Below, piece after piece: positions 47,398 to 57,102 of a stretch of 64,000 nt of DNA. The position numbers were made by a program, and so were the translations under genes. Source of the DNA: Microbacterium testaceum StLB037 (lineage in GTDB: Bacteria; Actinomycetota; Actinomycetes; Actinomycetales; Microbacteriaceae); the NCBI RefSeq assembly GCF_900104345.1, contig NZ_FNJN01000003.1:124001-188000 (forward strand), read 5' to 3'. The notes under the pieces are model-generated. The model made no database searches. It saw only the letters and a list, made by a program, of their open reading frames with translations, and had not been told where the DNA came from. Numbering within the stretch: position 1 is the stretch's first letter; each line of letters opens with the position of its first letter.

Positions 47398-48158
47398 CGG
47401 CGCACCTCGATCCCTTCGGCGGCCATGGCGTCTTTGACCTGTCCCACGGTGAGCTGGCCGGAGTGGAACACGGATGCCGCGAGCACGGCGTCGGCGCCGG
47501 CCTGCACGGCCGGGGCGAAGTGTTCGAGAGCGCCCGCCCCGCCCGAGGCGATCACGGGGACCGCGGCGACCTGGCGCATGAGGCGCACGAGCTCGAGGTC
47601 GAAGCCGTGCTTCGTGCCGTCGGCGTCGATCGAGTTGACCAGCAGTTCGCCGGCTCCGCGCTCGACCGCTTCGCGCGCCCATTCGAGGGCGTCCAGGGTC
47701 GTCTCGGTGCGGCCGCCGTGAGTGGTCACGACGAAGCCCGAGGGGGTGGATGCCGCCCGCTTGACGTCGAGCGAGAGCACGATCACCTGCGCGCCGAAGC
47801 GGTCGGCGATCTCGTCGATCAGGGCAGGCCGTGCGATCGCGGCCGAGTTGACGCCGATCTTGTCGGCACCGACCGCGAGCAGGCGCGCGACGTCGTCGCT
47901 CGAGCGCACTCCCCCGCCGACGGTGAGCGGGATGAAGACCTGCTCGGCCGTGCGGCGCACGACGTCGTAGGTCGTGGAGCGCTCGTCGACCGTCGCCGTC
48001 ACGTCGAGGAAGGTGACCTCGTCGGCCCCCTGCTCGAAGTAGAGCTTCGCGAGCTCGACCGGATCGCCCATGTCGCGCAGGTCGAGGAAGTTGACGCCCT
48101 TGACGACGCGGCCCGCGGCGACGTCGAGGCAGGGGATGACGCGACGCGCGAGGGTCAT
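47394..48158 (-). CDS. hisF: Imidazole glycerol phosphate synthase subunit HisF
   Basis: 254-residue cyclase subunit, a TIM barrel of duplicated half-barrels. Catalytic aspartates lie in [17 protein letters not shown] and [14 protein letters not shown], phosphate sites in [10 protein letters not shown] and [10 protein letters not shown]. It works with the glutaminase HisH, which is not in the window. ATG 48158 shares one base with the hisG stop. Confidence 0.96.
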   Translation of the reverse strand: MTLARRVIPCLDVAAGRVVKGVNFLDLRDMGDPVELAKLYFEQGADEVTFLDVTATVDERSTTYDVVRRTAEQVFIPLTVGGGVRSSDDVARLLAVGADKIGVNSAAIARPALIDEIADRFGAQVIVLSLDVKRAASTPSGFVVTTHGGRTETTLDALEWAREAVERGAGELLVNSIDADGTKHGFDLELVRLMRQVAAVPVIASGGAGALEHFAPAVQAGADAVLAASVFHSGQLTVGQVKDAMAAEGIEVRR

Positions 48159-49000
48159 CAGAGCCTCGCGGCGAGGATCTCGGTGACGAGGATCGCTCGC
48201 GCGCCGATCGCGTAGAGGGCGTCCATGACCTGGTTGACGTCGCGGCGCGGGCTCATGACCCGCACGGCCACCCATTCGGGGTCGCGGAGTGGCGAGATCG
48301 TCGGCGACTCCAGGCCCGGGGCCACGGCGACGGCCTGCTCGATCAGGTGAGCGGGCAGGTCGTAATCGATCAGCACGTAGGTGCGGGCGGCGAGCACGCC
48401 GCGCAGGCGGCGCAGCAGCGTCTCGGTGCCCTCGGCCTCCTGGGGACCGGCGATCAGCACGGCGTCGGACTCGAGCAGCACCGGCCCGAAGATCTCGAGA
48501 CCGGCCTGGCGCAGCGTGGTTCCGGTCGAGACGACGTCGGCCACGGCATCCGCCACTCCGAGCTGCACGGCCGATTCGACCGCCCCGTCGAGGGGAACGA
48601 TGTCGACGGCGATGCCGCGCTCGTCGAGGAAGGCGTCGACCAGGCCCGGGTAGGCGGTCGCGACGCGCAGACCCTCGAGGTCGGCGATGTCGGTGAAGCG
48701 ACCGGGTCGACCGGCGAAGCGGAACGTGGAACCGGCGAAGCCGAGTGACTCGACCTCGCGGGCGCCGGGCATGCGGGCGTCGAGCAGCAGGTCGCGGCCG
48801 GTGATGCCGACGTCGAGCGCGCCCGAGCCGACGTAGGTCGCGATGTCACGCGGACGGAGGTAGAAGAACTCGACCTCGTTCACGGGGTCGACGGTGTACA
48901 GGTCTTTCGAGTCGCGACGTCCGGTATACCCGGCCTCCGAGAGCATCTCGGCGGCGGTCTCGGCGAGCGACCCCTTGTTCGGCACGGCGATTCGCAGCAT
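48158..49000 (-). CDS. hisG: ATP phosphoribosyltransferase, long form (HisG_L)
   Basis: 280-residue first enzyme of histidine synthesis. The catalytic two-lobe part starts [16 protein letters not shown] and includes the PRPP loop [14 protein letters not shown]; the last about 75 residues ([20 protein letters not shown]..) are the ACT-like regulatory domain for histidine feedback inhibition. ATG 49000 is well placed. It is the first gene of the compact hisG-hisF-hisI-trp run; hisE lies 46 bases upstream. Confidence 0.96.
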   Translation of the reverse strand: MLRIAVPNKGSLAETAAEMLSEAGYTGRRDSKDLYTVDPVNEVEFFYLRPRDIATYVGSGALDVGITGRDLLLDARMPGAREVESLGFAGSTFRFAGRPGRFTDIADLEGLRVATAYPGLVDAFLDERGIAVDIVPLDGAVESAVQLGVADAVADVVSTGTTLRQAGLEIFGPVLLESDAVLIAGPQEAEGTETLLRRLRGVLAARTYVLIDYDLPAHLIEQAVAVAPGLESPTISPLRDPEWVAVRVMSPRRDVNQVMDALYAIGARAILVTEILAARL

Positions 49001-49046
49001 GACGGGGGCTTTCGTGTTGTGTGAGCGTGGGGAGGGCGAGCGCGGC

Positions 49047-49310
49047 TCAGAGATGTCGGTAGACGTCCTGGAGCGACAGGCCCTTCGCGAGCATGAGCGT
49101 CTGCAGGTGGTAGAGCAGCTGCGAGATCTCTTCGGCCGCGGCCTCGTCGGACTCGTACTCGGCGGCCATCCACACCTCGGCGGCCTCTTCGACGATCTTC
49201 TTGCCGATGGCGTGCACGCCGGCATCCAGCTGAGCGACGGTGCCGGAGCCGGCGGGTCGCTCGACGGCCTTGGCGCTGAGTTCCGCGAACAGGTCGTCGA
49301 AAGTTTTCAC
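49047..49310 (-). CDS. hisE: Phosphoribosyl-ATP pyrophosphohydrolase
   Basis: 87-residue MazG-like helical protein, second step of histidine synthesis. The metal-binding acidic residues are in [40 protein letters not shown] 49310 is the only start giving the conserved [16 protein letters not shown]-terminus. It is 46 bases upstream of hisG and likely co-transcribed. Confidence 0.95.
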   Translation of the reverse strand: MKTFDDLFAELSAKAVERPAGSGTVAQLDAGVHAIGKKIVEEAAEVWMAAEYESDEAAAEEISQLLYHLQTLMLAKGLSLQDVYRHL

Positions 49311-49354
49311 GGTTCCAGGGTATCGGGTCGGCGGGGGTGGGGCTGTCCGCGGGC

Positions 49355-50026
49355 TCAGTGGCGGTGGCGGGCGGCCGAGGCGCGCAGCGACTGGATCGCA
49401 CGGTCGGGGTCGTCGGCGCCGAACACCGCGGACCCCGCGACGAACGTGTCGGCCCCGGCCTCGGCGGCCTGGGCGATCGTCGATTCGCCGATGCCGCCGT
49501 CGACCTGGAGCCAGACGCTCGATCCCCGGCGCTTCGCCTCGTCGGCGAGCGAGCGGAGCTTCGGCATGGTCTCGGGCATGAACGACTGCCCCCCGAAGCC
49601 CGGCTCGACGGTCATGACGAGGATCTGGTCGAACTCGTTCAGTGAATCGAAGAGGTTCTCGACCGGCGTCCCAGGCTTGACGGCCACCCCGGCGCGGGCG
49701 CCGATCGAACGCAGCTGCCGGGCGAGCGCCACGGGTGAGGCCGCGGCCTCGAGGTGGAAGGTGACCGATGCCGCACCCAGCTCGGCGTACGCCGGAGCCC
49801 ACCGGTCGGGGTCGTCGATCATGAGGTGCACGTCGAGCGGCACGGGGCTGGTCTCTTGGATGCGGCCCACCATCTGCGGTCCGAACGTGAGGTTCGGCAC
49901 GAAGTGGTTGTCCATCACGTCGACGTGCACGAAGTCGGAGCCGGCGATGCGCGCGAGCTCGGCCTCCATGTTCACGAAGTCGGCGGCGAGGATGCTCGGG
50001 TTGATGCGCGGGGCGTCGGTAGGCAC
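49355..50026 (-). CDS. rpe: Ribulose-phosphate 3-epimerase
   Basis: 223-residue TIM barrel of the pentose phosphate pathway interconverting ribulose- and xylulose-5-phosphate. Motifs: [47 protein letters not shown] and [10 protein letters not shown], which include the metal-binding His/Asp set. GTG 50026. A large inverted repeat lies just upstream. Located between rsmB and hisE on the same strand. Confidence 0.96.
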   Translation of the reverse strand: MPTDAPRINPSILAADFVNMEAELARIAGSDFVHVDVMDNHFVPNLTFGPQMVGRIQETSPVPLDVHLMIDDPDRWAPAYAELGAASVTFHLEAAASPVALARQLRSIGARAGVAVKPGTPVENLFDSLNEFDQILVMTVEPGFGGQSFMPETMPKLRSLADEAKRRGSSVWLQVDGGIGESTIAQAAEAGADTFVAGSAVFGADDPDRAIQSLRASAARHRH

Positions 50027-50061
50027 CCGACCATTATGGGCGCCGGGTCGCCTGCGCCGAT

Positions 50062-50126
50062 CGCGTGAGGGGTCAGAAAGTGTCGCTGAGAGCTGGTCCA
50101 GGCGACAAGAACTGACCCCTCACGCG
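50062..50126. repeat. 65-bp two-tier inverted repeat (REP-like palindromic element)
   Basis: Outer arms CGCGTGAGGGGTCAG (50062-50076) and CTGACCCCTCACGCG (50112-50126) pair perfectly over 15 bases. After a symmetrical AAAG/AAGA internal loop, TGTCGC (50081-50086) pairs with GCGACA (50102-50107) and the centre can extend further. It fills most of the 119-base gap between rsmB and rpe. It is larger and more complex than the terminators in this window and looks like a mobile palindrome or structured RNA. Confidence 0.7.
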
Positions 50127-50145
50127 CGAGTGCGCGAGTGCGGTC

Positions 50146-51516
50146 TCAGCGCCTGCGCAGCAGGGCGATCGACATCGCGTCGGTACCGTGGCGGTGCGGC
50201 CACAGCTGGGCGCGGAGCGACCCGTCGGCCTGATCGGGTAGGTCGATCTCGTCGTTCGCGATCGCTCGGACCACCGCGCGGGCGTCGAGTTCTTCGGCCG
50301 CGTCGCCGAGTGCGCGCTTGACCTCGGCCAGCACGCCCGAGGTTTCGGCCAGGTGCGGCGAGCACGTGACATAGGCCACGACTCCCCCGGGCTTCAGCGC
50401 CTCGAAGGCCGCGAGCACGAGCTCCTGCTGCAGGGCGGTCAGGTCGGGCACGTCGGCCGGCGTCTTGCGCCAACGCGCTTCGGGACGGCGTCGCAGGGCG
50501 CCGATGCCGGTGCACGGCGCGTCGACGAGGATGCGGTCGTACTCCCCCGGCATCCGGGCTGCGCGCTCGCGCCCGTCCTCTTCGCTCACCTCGACCTCAA
50601 GGGGCACGGATGCCACGGCCTGGCGAACCAGCCCCGCTCGAGCCGGGGCGATCTCGTTGGCGTCGAGCGTCGCCCCGTGGGCGAGGGCTTCGGCGGCGAG
50701 CAGCGCCGTCTTACCGCCGGGGCCCGCGCACAGGTCGAGCCAGCGCTCGCCCTCGCGCACAGGGAGGGCGCGGCTGAGAGCGAGGGCGGCGAGTTGCGAC
50801 CCCTCGTCCTGCACGCGGATCGTGCCCCCAGATGAACGGATGAGCCCCTCGGGGTCTCCCCCGCGGGTGGTGAACGCCGTCGGGGCGTAACGCGTGGGCG
50901 TCGCGTCGTCGGGCACCTCGGCGAGGCCCGGCAGGGCGATCATCGCGACGCGCGGAGCGACGTTGTCGGCCTCGAGCAGCCCCTCGAGTTCGTCGGCGCG
51001 CCCCTCAGCGGTGAGGGCGCGGCGCAGCGCCCGCACGATCCACACCGGGTGCGAGGTGGTGAGCCCGATGCGCTCGTCGTCGCTGCGCGCGGCGGCTGAG
51101 ATGGTCTGCATCCACCGCCCCGGATTGTCGCGCGAGACGCGGCGGAGCACCGCGTTGGCGAAGCCGGCGGCCCCTCGTCCCCCACCGTGCCGCCGCGCGA
51201 GCTCGACGGACTCGTTCACCGCGGCGTGCGAGGCGACGCGGGTCGACAGCAACTGGTGCACGCCCAGACGGAGGGCGTCGAGGACGGCCGGGTCGATGCG
51301 GTCGACCGTGCGGTCGGCGGCCGCGGCGATGATGGCGTCGTAGGTGCCCCGGCGGCGAAGGGTGCCATAGGTCAGCTCGGTCGCGAGCCCGGCGTCCTTG
51401 GCATCCAGCTTCTGTCGGCCGATCGCGTGCGGCAGCAGCAGGTTGGCATAGGCCTCGTCTCCCGAGACGGCGCGCAGCACCTCGTAGGCCACGGCACGGG
51501 CTCCCTGCACGGTCAT
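50146..51516 (-). CDS. rsmB: 16S rRNA (cytosine-967 C5)-methyltransferase family (RsmB/Fmu)
   Basis: 456-residue RNA m5C methyltransferase: an N-terminal NusB-like RNA-binding domain (about 1-140), a linker, and a Rossmann methyltransferase domain with SAM motif LDLCAGPGGKTALLA, the DAPCTGIGALRRRPE motif with the first Cys and VTCSPHLAETSGV with the second catalytic Cys. ATG 51516 overlaps the fmt stop (ATGA), the classical fmt-rsmB coupling. Confidence 0.94.
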   Translation of the reverse strand: MTVQGARAVAYEVLRAVSGDEAYANLLLPHAIGRQKLDAKDAGLATELTYGTLRRRGTYDAIIAAAADRTVDRIDPAVLDALRLGVHQLLSTRVASHAAVNESVELARRHGGGRGAAGFANAVLRRVSRDNPGRWMQTISAAARSDDERIGLTTSHPVWIVRALRRALTAEGRADELEGLLEADNVAPRVAMIALPGLAEVPDDATPTRYAPTAFTTRGGDPEGLIRSSGGTIRVQDEGSQLAALALSRALPVREGERWLDLCAGPGGKTALLAAEALAHGATLDANEIAPARAGLVRQAVASVPLEVEVSEEDGRERAARMPGEYDRILVDAPCTGIGALRRRPEARWRKTPADVPDLTALQQELVLAAFEALKPGGVVAYVTCSPHLAETSGVLAEVKRALGDAAEELDARAVVRAIANDEIDLPDQADGSLRAQLWPHRHGTDAMSIALLRRR

Positions 51517-52430
51517 GATCCGAGCTCCGGCTCGTCGGTGCGCAGGCCTCGGAACCAGTCGCTCGCGTTCATCGCTCCCTTTCCGGCGGGTTGCACGGTG
51601 TCGAGGCGCAGCGGCGTGGTGCCCGTGCCCACGACGACGTCTTTTCCGGATGCCGCGACCCGGCCCGGCGGTAACGGCGGCGCATCGGAGGGGGCGGCGC
51701 GCAGCACCTTGAAGCGCGCGCCGTCGAAGGTGGTGTGCGCGCCGGGTTCGGGCGTGACCCCGGCGATCTGGTGCAGGAGGGTGTCGGCATCCCGGGTCAG
51801 GTCGAGGGCACCGTCGTCGAGGGTCAGCTTGGGGGCGAGGGTCGGTTCGCCCTGCTGCGGAGTCGCGACCGCCGAGCCGTCGGCGATGCCGTCGACCACG
51901 CCCGCCAGCAGCGGAGCGCCGATCTCGGCGAGGTCGTCGAGCACCGTGGCCGAGGTCGCCCCGGCGGGCGCCTCGTAGCGCTCCTCGGCGAAGACGTCTC
52001 CGGCGTCGAGCGCGGCGACGAGCTGGAACACGCTCGCGCCCGTGACCGCATCGCCCGCCATGAGCGCGCGCTGCACGGGAGCCGCACCGCGCCAGCGTGG
52101 GAGCAACGAGAAGTGCAGGTTGATCCAGCCGTGCGCGGGCGTCGACAGCAGCGGCTCGCGCACGAGCCCGCCGTACGCGACGATCACCCCGAGATCGGGC
52201 TCGAGTTCCGCGATGCGGGCGGTCACCTCGGCGTCGAGACGGTCGGCCTTGATGACCGGGATGCCGAGCTCATCAGCGACCTGTGCAACCGGCGAGGGGG
52301 TCAGTACGCGCTTGCGCCCCAGGGGCGCGTCGCTTCGGGTGATGACGGCGGCGATTTCGTGCGGACCGGCCGCCAGAGCGCGGAGCGACGGGACGGCGAC
52401 AGCGGGTGTGCCGGCGAAGACGAGGCGCAT
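51513..52430 (-). CDS. fmt: Methionyl-tRNA formyltransferase
   Basis: 305-residue enzyme formylating initiator Met-tRNA. The N-terminal hydrolase domain begins MRLVFAGTPAVAVP and has NLHFSLLPRWRGAAPVQ with the catalytic Asn and His and an Asp in the following block; the C-terminal OB-fold (from about residue 210) binds tRNA. ATG 52430 has a GAGGAG site. It lies between priA and rsmB on the same strand, the common priA-fmt-rsmB order. Confidence 0.95.
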   Translation of the reverse strand: MRLVFAGTPAVAVPSLRALAAGPHEIAAVITRSDAPLGRKRVLTPSPVAQVADELGIPVIKADRLDAEVTARIAELEPDLGVIVAYGGLVREPLLSTPAHGWINLHFSLLPRWRGAAPVQRALMAGDAVTGASVFQLVAALDAGDVFAEERYEAPAGATSATVLDDLAEIGAPLLAGVVDGIADGSAVATPQQGEPTLAPKLTLDDGALDLTRDADTLLHQIAGVTPEPGAHTTFDGARFKVLRAAPSDAPPLPPGRVAASGKDVVVGTGTTPLRLDTVQPAGKGAMNASDWFRGLRTDEPELGS

Positions 52431-52473
52431 GGGTCTCCTCAGACTCGGGGAAGCGGACGGGTGCGTGACCCGG

Positions 52474-54456
52474 TCACAGGTCGGGCTCGGGGATGTCGAG
52501 GCGGACTCTGAGCGTACTGCGCGGCCTGGGGCCGCGATCCTTGCGCGATTTGCGCGCGCGCAGGGCGTCGGCGATGACCCCGGCGCGCAGGGCCTCGGCC
52601 ACGGCGCGACCGTGCGCGTAGTCGAAGCGCACGAGGGCGCGCGAGGTGGACGTGTCGGGGTCCGTCGACGTGTCGACGGGGCCGAGGATCGCCATCGGGT
52701 CGAGATCCGGGACGCTGTCCCGCATCGACTCCAGCAGGACATCGACGCTCCGGGCGTGTCCGTCGACGCTGGCGACGCGCACCGCCGGGGGCATTCGGAG
52801 GGGCGCGCGATCGACGAGTTCGGCACGGGCGTAGGCCGGCTGGGTCCAGGTCGCCAGAGCACGCGCGACGGGACCGGCGACGCCCACGAGGTGAACCGGG
52901 GAGCCCGGGGCCGCCAGGGCGGCGGCATTCGACCACCAGCGCAAGCAGTGCTCGCCGATGCGGAGGGCCTCGTTCTGCAGCATCCGGTCGCCGTCGAGCA
53001 GGATCACGGCGCGGTATCCGCCCCGGGCGAGGGGTTCGGCGCCCCGGGTGGCGATCACGAGCGCGGGGACGCCGTCGACCTCGGCGACGGGATGGGCGCC
53101 GTCGGCGACGATCACGCGCGTGTTCGGGAAGGCGCGACCGAGCTCGTCGGCCGTGCGCTCGCTTCCCGACGACGCCATGCGCAATTTGGTCGACGAGCAG
53201 TGACCGCAGGCCCAGGCGTGGGCGCTGCGACCGCACCAGGCGCAGACGGGCGTCGCGCCGGGGCGGGCCGCCCGAAGGGGACCGGCGCAGTGCGGGCAGC
53301 GCGCGGGTCGACGGCAGTCGGCGCACACGAGCGAGGGGGCGTATCCCGGGCGGGCGACCTGCACCAGGACGGGACCGCTCTGCAACGCCTCGCGCGCGGC
53401 GGCGAACGCCGACGAGGGCACGCGCGACTGCCGCTGCTCGCCCTCGCGTGTGGCGCTCAGGACCACACGGGGGCTCGGCCGCCGCGTCTGCGGAATGTCG
53501 CGGACGTACCCGACGTCGACCAGGCGCTGCACGTCGGTCGTTCGCGTGTGTCCCGCGAAGAGCAGGGCGGAGCCCTCGATCTCTTGGCGCACGAGCGCGG
53601 CGTCGCGCGCGTGCACGCCCGGCGCGAGGGGCTCGGCGAGCAGGGTGTCGCCGTCGTCCCAGATCGCGACGAGACCGGTGTCGTGTGCGGGAGCGTAGAC
53701 ACCCGATCGGCGTCCGACGACGATGCAGGGCACCGGCGCGAGGGTGCGCAGGTACTGGGCGTAGCGCGCGGGACCGGACTGGTCGGAGTCGTCGCGCACG
53801 ATGGCATCCGGGCTCACGAGCTCGCCGAGTGCGGCGAGGAGCTGTGCCTGGTCGCGGTAGTCGGGAACCACGAGGACGGCGCTGCGCCCACGGGCGAGGG
53901 TGTGCACTGCGGCGGCGGCGAGGAGATCGGCCCATGCCCCGCGCGGGAGTTCGGGATGCGGGTGGGGAGGGGCGTCGAGAGCGATCCGCTCCCCCGCGTC
54001 AAGGGCGGCCGCGAGGCCCGCGTAGGGGGCGAGCAGCGCGGCGGCCCGTTCGGACGCCGCCGGGACGACCTCGTGCGCCACGGGCGCGGGGGCTGCGGCC
54101 CACGCCTTCTCGGCGCGCACCATGCGTTTGGGGACCGCCAGGCGCAGCACGTCGCTCACCGACCCCGCGGCCCGATCGGCGACGCGGCGCGCGAGGGTGT
54201 AGAGGCGTTCGGGCAGCACGGGCATGGGAGAGACGACCGCTTCGACCGCCGACAGTGGGCGTTCGGTGCCGTCATCGGGCACGACCTCGATGACGAAGGC
54301 GTCCATCATGCGACCGGCCGAACGCAACGGCACCTTCACCCGCACGCCGGGTGCGATGTCGGCGACGAGCGGATGCGGAACGGCGTAGTCGAACAGCCGA
54401 TCAAGCTGCGGGACGGGCGACTCGAGTTGCACGCGCGCCACACGACGCTCGCTCAC
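52474..54456 (-). CDS. priA: Primosomal protein N' (PriA), helicase-degenerate
   Basis: 660-residue replication-restart protein. The N-terminal DNA-binding domain and the zinc region (CADCRRPARCPHC and CAWCGRSAHAWACGHC) are recognisable, but the Walker A loop is replaced by ALDAPPHPHPELPRG with no GKT, and the DEEH box by IWDDGDTLL. ATP-driven helicase activity is therefore unlikely; a structural role in primosome loading is inferred. This loss is usual for actinobacterial PriA. GTG 54456. Confidence 0.92.
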   Translation of the reverse strand: MSERRVARVQLESPVPQLDRLFDYAVPHPLVADIAPGVRVKVPLRSAGRMMDAFVIEVVPDDGTERPLSAVEAVVSPMPVLPERLYTLARRVADRAAGSVSDVLRLAVPKRMVRAEKAWAAAPAPVAHEVVPAASERAAALLAPYAGLAAALDAGERIALDAPPHPHPELPRGAWADLLAAAAVHTLARGRSAVLVVPDYRDQAQLLAALGELVSPDAIVRDDSDQSGPARYAQYLRTLAPVPCIVVGRRSGVYAPAHDTGLVAIWDDGDTLLAEPLAPGVHARDAALVRQEIEGSALLFAGHTRTTDVQRLVDVGYVRDIPQTRRPSPRVVLSATREGEQRQSRVPSSAFAAAREALQSGPVLVQVARPGYAPSLVCADCRRPARCPHCAGPLRAARPGATPVCAWCGRSAHAWACGHCSSTKLRMASSGSERTADELGRAFPNTRVIVADGAHPVAEVDGVPALVIATRGAEPLARGGYRAVILLDGDRMLQNEALRIGEHCLRWWSNAAALAAPGSPVHLVGVAGPVARALATWTQPAYARAELVDRAPLRMPPAVRVASVDGHARSVDVLLESMRDSVPDLDPMAILGPVDTSTDPDTSTSRALVRFDYAHGRAVAEALRAGVIADALRARKSRKDRGPRPRSTLRVRLDIPEPDL

Positions 54457-54517
54457 GTGATCCTCCCCCGGGTGCGGTGGCCATCAGTGGTGCCGGGGCG
54501 CACTCCCCCACGCACTC

Positions 54518-55711
54518 TCAGAGCCCGGCAGCGGTACGCAGATCGTCGACGCGGTCGGTGCGCTCCCAGGTGAAGTCGGGCAGCTCTCGGCCGAAGTGGC
54601 CGTAGGTCGCCGTCTGCGCGTAGATCGGGCGCAGCAGGTCGAGCTGGTCGACGATCGCTGCCGGGCGCAGGTCGAACACGTCGCGGATCGCCTTGACGAT
54701 CACGTCGTCGGCCACGTGCGCGGTGCCGAACGACTCGACGTACAGGCCGACCGGATTGGCCTTGCCGATCGCGTACGCGATCTGCACCTCGAGGCGGTCG
54801 GCGAGACCCGCGGCGACGGCGTTCTTCGCGACCCAGCGCATGGCGTACGCGGCCGAGCGGTCGACCTTGGACGGGTCCTTGCCGCTGAACGCGCCGCCGC
54901 CGTGCCGCGAGGCGCCGCCGTAGGTGTCGATGATGATCTTGCGACCGGTGAGGCCGGCGTCGCCCTTGGGGCCGCCGATGACGAAGGGACCGGCCGGGTT
55001 GATGTAGTACTTCACGTCGGGCAGTTCGAGCCCCGTCTCGGCGAGCACCGGGTCGATGACCGCGGCCTGCACCTCGGCGCGCAGGTCTTCCTGCGAGATG
55101 TCGGGGTGGTGCTGCGTCGACAGCACGACGGAGTCGACCGTGCGGGGAACGTGCCCCTCGTAGCCGAGCGTGACCTGGGTCTTGCCGTCGGGACGCAGGA
55201 ACGGCAGCGAGCCGTCTTTGCGTACGGATGCCAGGCGCTCGGCGATACGGTGAGCGGTCCAGGCGGCCATGGGCATGAGCTGCGGGGTCTCGTTGGTCGC
55301 GAAACCGAACATGATGCCCTGGTCGCCCGCACCCTGCAGGTCGCGCGGGTCGACGGAGCCGCGCTCGCGCTGCTCGAACGCCTTGTTGACGCCGGCGGCG
55401 ATGTCGGACGACTGCGCGCCGATCGACACGCTCACCCCGCACGACTCGCCATCGAACCCGGTGTCGCTCGAGGTGTAGCCGATGCGGTTGACCACGTCGC
55501 GCACGATCGCGGGGATCTCGACGTAGGCGCGGGTGGAGACCTCGCCGGCGACGTGCACGAGACCGGTGGTGACCAGCGTCTCGACGGCCACGCGACCGGT
55601 GGGGTCGTCGGTGAGGATCGCGTCGAGGATGCTGTCGGAGATCTGGTCGCAGATCTTGTCGGGGTGTCCTTCGGTCACGGACTCGGACGTGAACAGGCGC
55701 AGGTCGGTCAA
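54518..55711 (-). CDS. metK: S-adenosylmethionine synthetase
   Basis: 397-residue MAT enzyme making SAM from methionine and ATP. Motifs: [28 protein letters not shown] (signature 1), [18 protein letters not shown] (signature 2, P-loop-like). The TTG at 55711 is chosen because it follows a GGAG site by the right distance and begins the conserved [11 protein letters not shown]; an in-frame ATG 12 codons upstream would add a non-conserved extension. No SAM riboswitch was recognised in the short leader. Confidence 0.95.
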   Translation of the reverse strand: MTDLRLFTSESVTEGHPDKICDQISDSILDAILTDDPTGRVAVETLVTTGLVHVAGEVSTRAYVEIPAIVRDVVNRIGYTSSDTGFDGESCGVSVSIGAQSSDIAAGVNKAFEQRERGSVDPRDLQGAGDQGIMFGFATNETPQLMPMAAWTAHRIAERLASVRKDGSLPFLRPDGKTQVTLGYEGHVPRTVDSVVLSTQHHPDISQEDLRAEVQAAVIDPVLAETGLELPDVKYYINPAGPFVIGGPKGDAGLTGRKIIIDTYGGASRHGGGAFSGKDPSKVDRSAAYAMRWVAKNAVAAGLADRLEVQIAYAIGKANPVGLYVESFGTAHVADDVIVKAIRDVFDLRPAAIVDQLDLLRPIYAQTATYGHFGRELPDFTWERTDRVDDLRTAAGL

Positions 55712-55751
55712 GACGACTCCGGGAGGATTGAGGGCTGGGACGGGCACAAGT

Positions 55752-55784
55752 ATGCCCCGGGCGGCGGTGGGCCGCCCGGGGCAT
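55752..55784 (-). terminator. Strong hairpin between rpoZ and metK
   Basis: Fourteen-base perfect arms ATGCCCCGGGCGGC and GCCGCCCGGGGCAT around a five-base loop, 42 bases after the rpoZ stop codon and 40 bases before the metK start. It separates the two units, or could attenuate read-through into metK. Confidence 0.75.
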
Positions 55785-55826
55785 CGTCACATGTGTGAAC
55801 AGATCACGAAATGCGTCGGCTGCGGA

Positions 55827-56081
55827 TCACTCCGCAGCGCGCAGGCGCAGCTTGTCTTCGTGGATCTCGTGCAGCGCGATCGTGAGGGGCTTGTCTTCGA
55901 CGGTGGAGTCGACCAGCGGTCCCACGTTGTCGAAGAGGTTTCCCTCGTGCAGGTCGGAGTAGTAGTCGTTGATCTGGCGCGCGCGCTTGGACGCGTAGAT
56001 CACGAGCTGGTACTTCGAGTCGACCTTGTCGAGCAGAGCGTCGATGGGCGGGTCGATGATGCCCTTGTCACGTCCGGCCAT
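55827..56081 (-). CDS. rpoZ: DNA-directed RNA polymerase subunit omega
   Basis: 84-residue omega subunit, which chaperones assembly of the beta' subunit. The conserved core reads [28 protein letters not shown], with the C-terminal [14 protein letters not shown] tail typical of actinobacteria. ATG 56081 has an AGGAGG site. Standing downstream of gmk, the gmk-rpoZ-(metK) order is conserved in the phylum. Confidence 0.95.
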   Translation of the reverse strand: MAGRDKGIIDPPIDALLDKVDSKYQLVIYASKRARQINDYYSDLHEGNLFDNVGPLVDSTVEDKPLTIALHEIHEDKLRLRAAE

Positions 56082-56117
56082 GGGGAACCTCCTGGTTCGG
56101 CGGGATGGGGTGGATGC

Positions 56118-56150
56118 GGCGCTCGAGCGCCGAAGCATCCTCTTATTCTA
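56118..56150 (-). promoter_or_regulatory. rpoZ promoter -10 and leader palindrome
   Basis: On the - strand TAGAAT (complement of 56145-56150) is a good -10 box 64 bases upstream of the rpoZ ATG, implying a promoter of its own behind gmk. The message leader then contains the perfect palindrome GGCGCTCGAGCGCC (56118-56131). Confidence 0.45.
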
Positions 56151-56196
56151 GCCGACGCCGGCGCGGCCTGTGCCGAGGGGCGTCGGGTGGGTCGGA

Positions 56197-57102
56197 TCAG
56201 TGCTGCGCCGAGGCGAGCGCCACGACCTGGGCGGCCGCGTGAGCCACCTCGTCGTTCACGACGCGATAGTCGAACTCGTTCTGCGCGGCGAGTTCGACGC
56301 GGGCCGTGCGCAGGCGTCGCGCGCGCTCCTCGGCATCCTCGGTCCCCCGTCCGACCAAGCGCTGGACGAGCTCGTCCCAGCTCGGCGGAAGCAGGAACAC
56401 CAGGGTCGCCGACGGGTCGGCCGCGCGCACCTGGCGCGCGCCCTGGAGGTCGATCTCGAGCAGTGCCGTGCCGCCCTCGGCGAGCACGCGCTCGATGGGA
56501 GCGCGCGGGGTACCGTAGCGGCTCTTGTTGTGCACGACGGCCCACTCCAGCAACTCCCCCGCCGCGACCAGACGGTCGAACTCGGCGTCGTCGACGAAGT
56601 AGTAGTGCTCCCCCTCGACCTCGCCGGGGCGGGGCGACCGGGTGGTCGCCGACACCGAGAGGTGGATCTCGGGGTAGTTCTCTTTGATGTGGGCGGCGAC
56701 CGTCCCCTTGCCGACGGCGGTGGGGCCGGCGAGCACGATGAGGCGACTGCGACCCTCTCGGGGGCCCGGCTCCGGCCAGCGCGAGTCGAGGTACTGCCGC
56801 AGTGCGTCGCGCTGCCGCGTGCCGAGACCGCCGAGGCGCTTCACCGGAGAGATCGACAGGGAGGCGAGGATGCGATCGCGCTTGCTCTCGCCGATCGCGG
56901 GGATCGCGGTGAGGAACTCGGTCACGCGCATCGCCCCGGCCGCCGACAGCGGGTCGGCGAGGCCGCGGCGCAGCAGTTCCTGCGGCGAGATCACACGGGT
57001 CGACACGTCGCGCTTGAGCGCGGCGCGCTCGCGACGGGCCTCGACGGCGCGGCGCGAGGCGGCTGCGCGGTCGACCTCGGGCGGACGGCGGGTTTCAGCC
57101 AT
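56197..57102 (-). CDS. gmk: Guanylate kinase fused to an actinobacterial IHF (mIHF) domain
   Basis: 301-residue two-domain protein. Residues about 10-108 are a whole actinobacterial integration host factor: a basic helix RAVEARRERAALKRD, RVTEFLTAIPAIGESKRDRIL (helix-hairpin-helix) and SPVKRLGGLGTRQRDALRQYL, closely like mycobacterial mIHF. Residues about 119-301 are guanylate kinase: P-loop GPTAVGKG (126-133), SATTRSPRPGEVEGEHYYFV, LLEIDLQGARQVR and FLLPPSWDELVQRLVGRGTE. In most actinobacteria these are two adjacent genes between pyrF and rpoZ; here no stop or frameshift separates them. ATG 57102 overlaps the pyrF stop by eight bases. Confidence 0.93.
   Translation of the reverse strand: MAETRRPPEVDRAAASRRAVEARRERAALKRDVSTRVISPQELLRRGLADPLSAAGAMRVTEFLTAIPAIGESKRDRILASLSISPVKRLGGLGTRQRDALRQYLDSRWPEPGPREGRSRLIVLAGPTAVGKGTVAAHIKENYPEIHLSVSATTRSPRPGEVEGEHYYFVDDAEFDRLVAAGELLEWAVVHNKSRYGTPRAPIERVLAEGGTALLEIDLQGARQVRAADPSATLVFLLPPSWDELVQRLVGRGTEDAEERARRLRTARVELAAQNEFDYRVVNDEVAHAAAQVVALASAQH

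Noticed and set aside
55712..55826. SAM riboswitch in the metK leader
   Set aside because: The leader is about 115 bases and holds only a simple terminator hairpin; none of the multi-helix SAM riboswitch core was seen.
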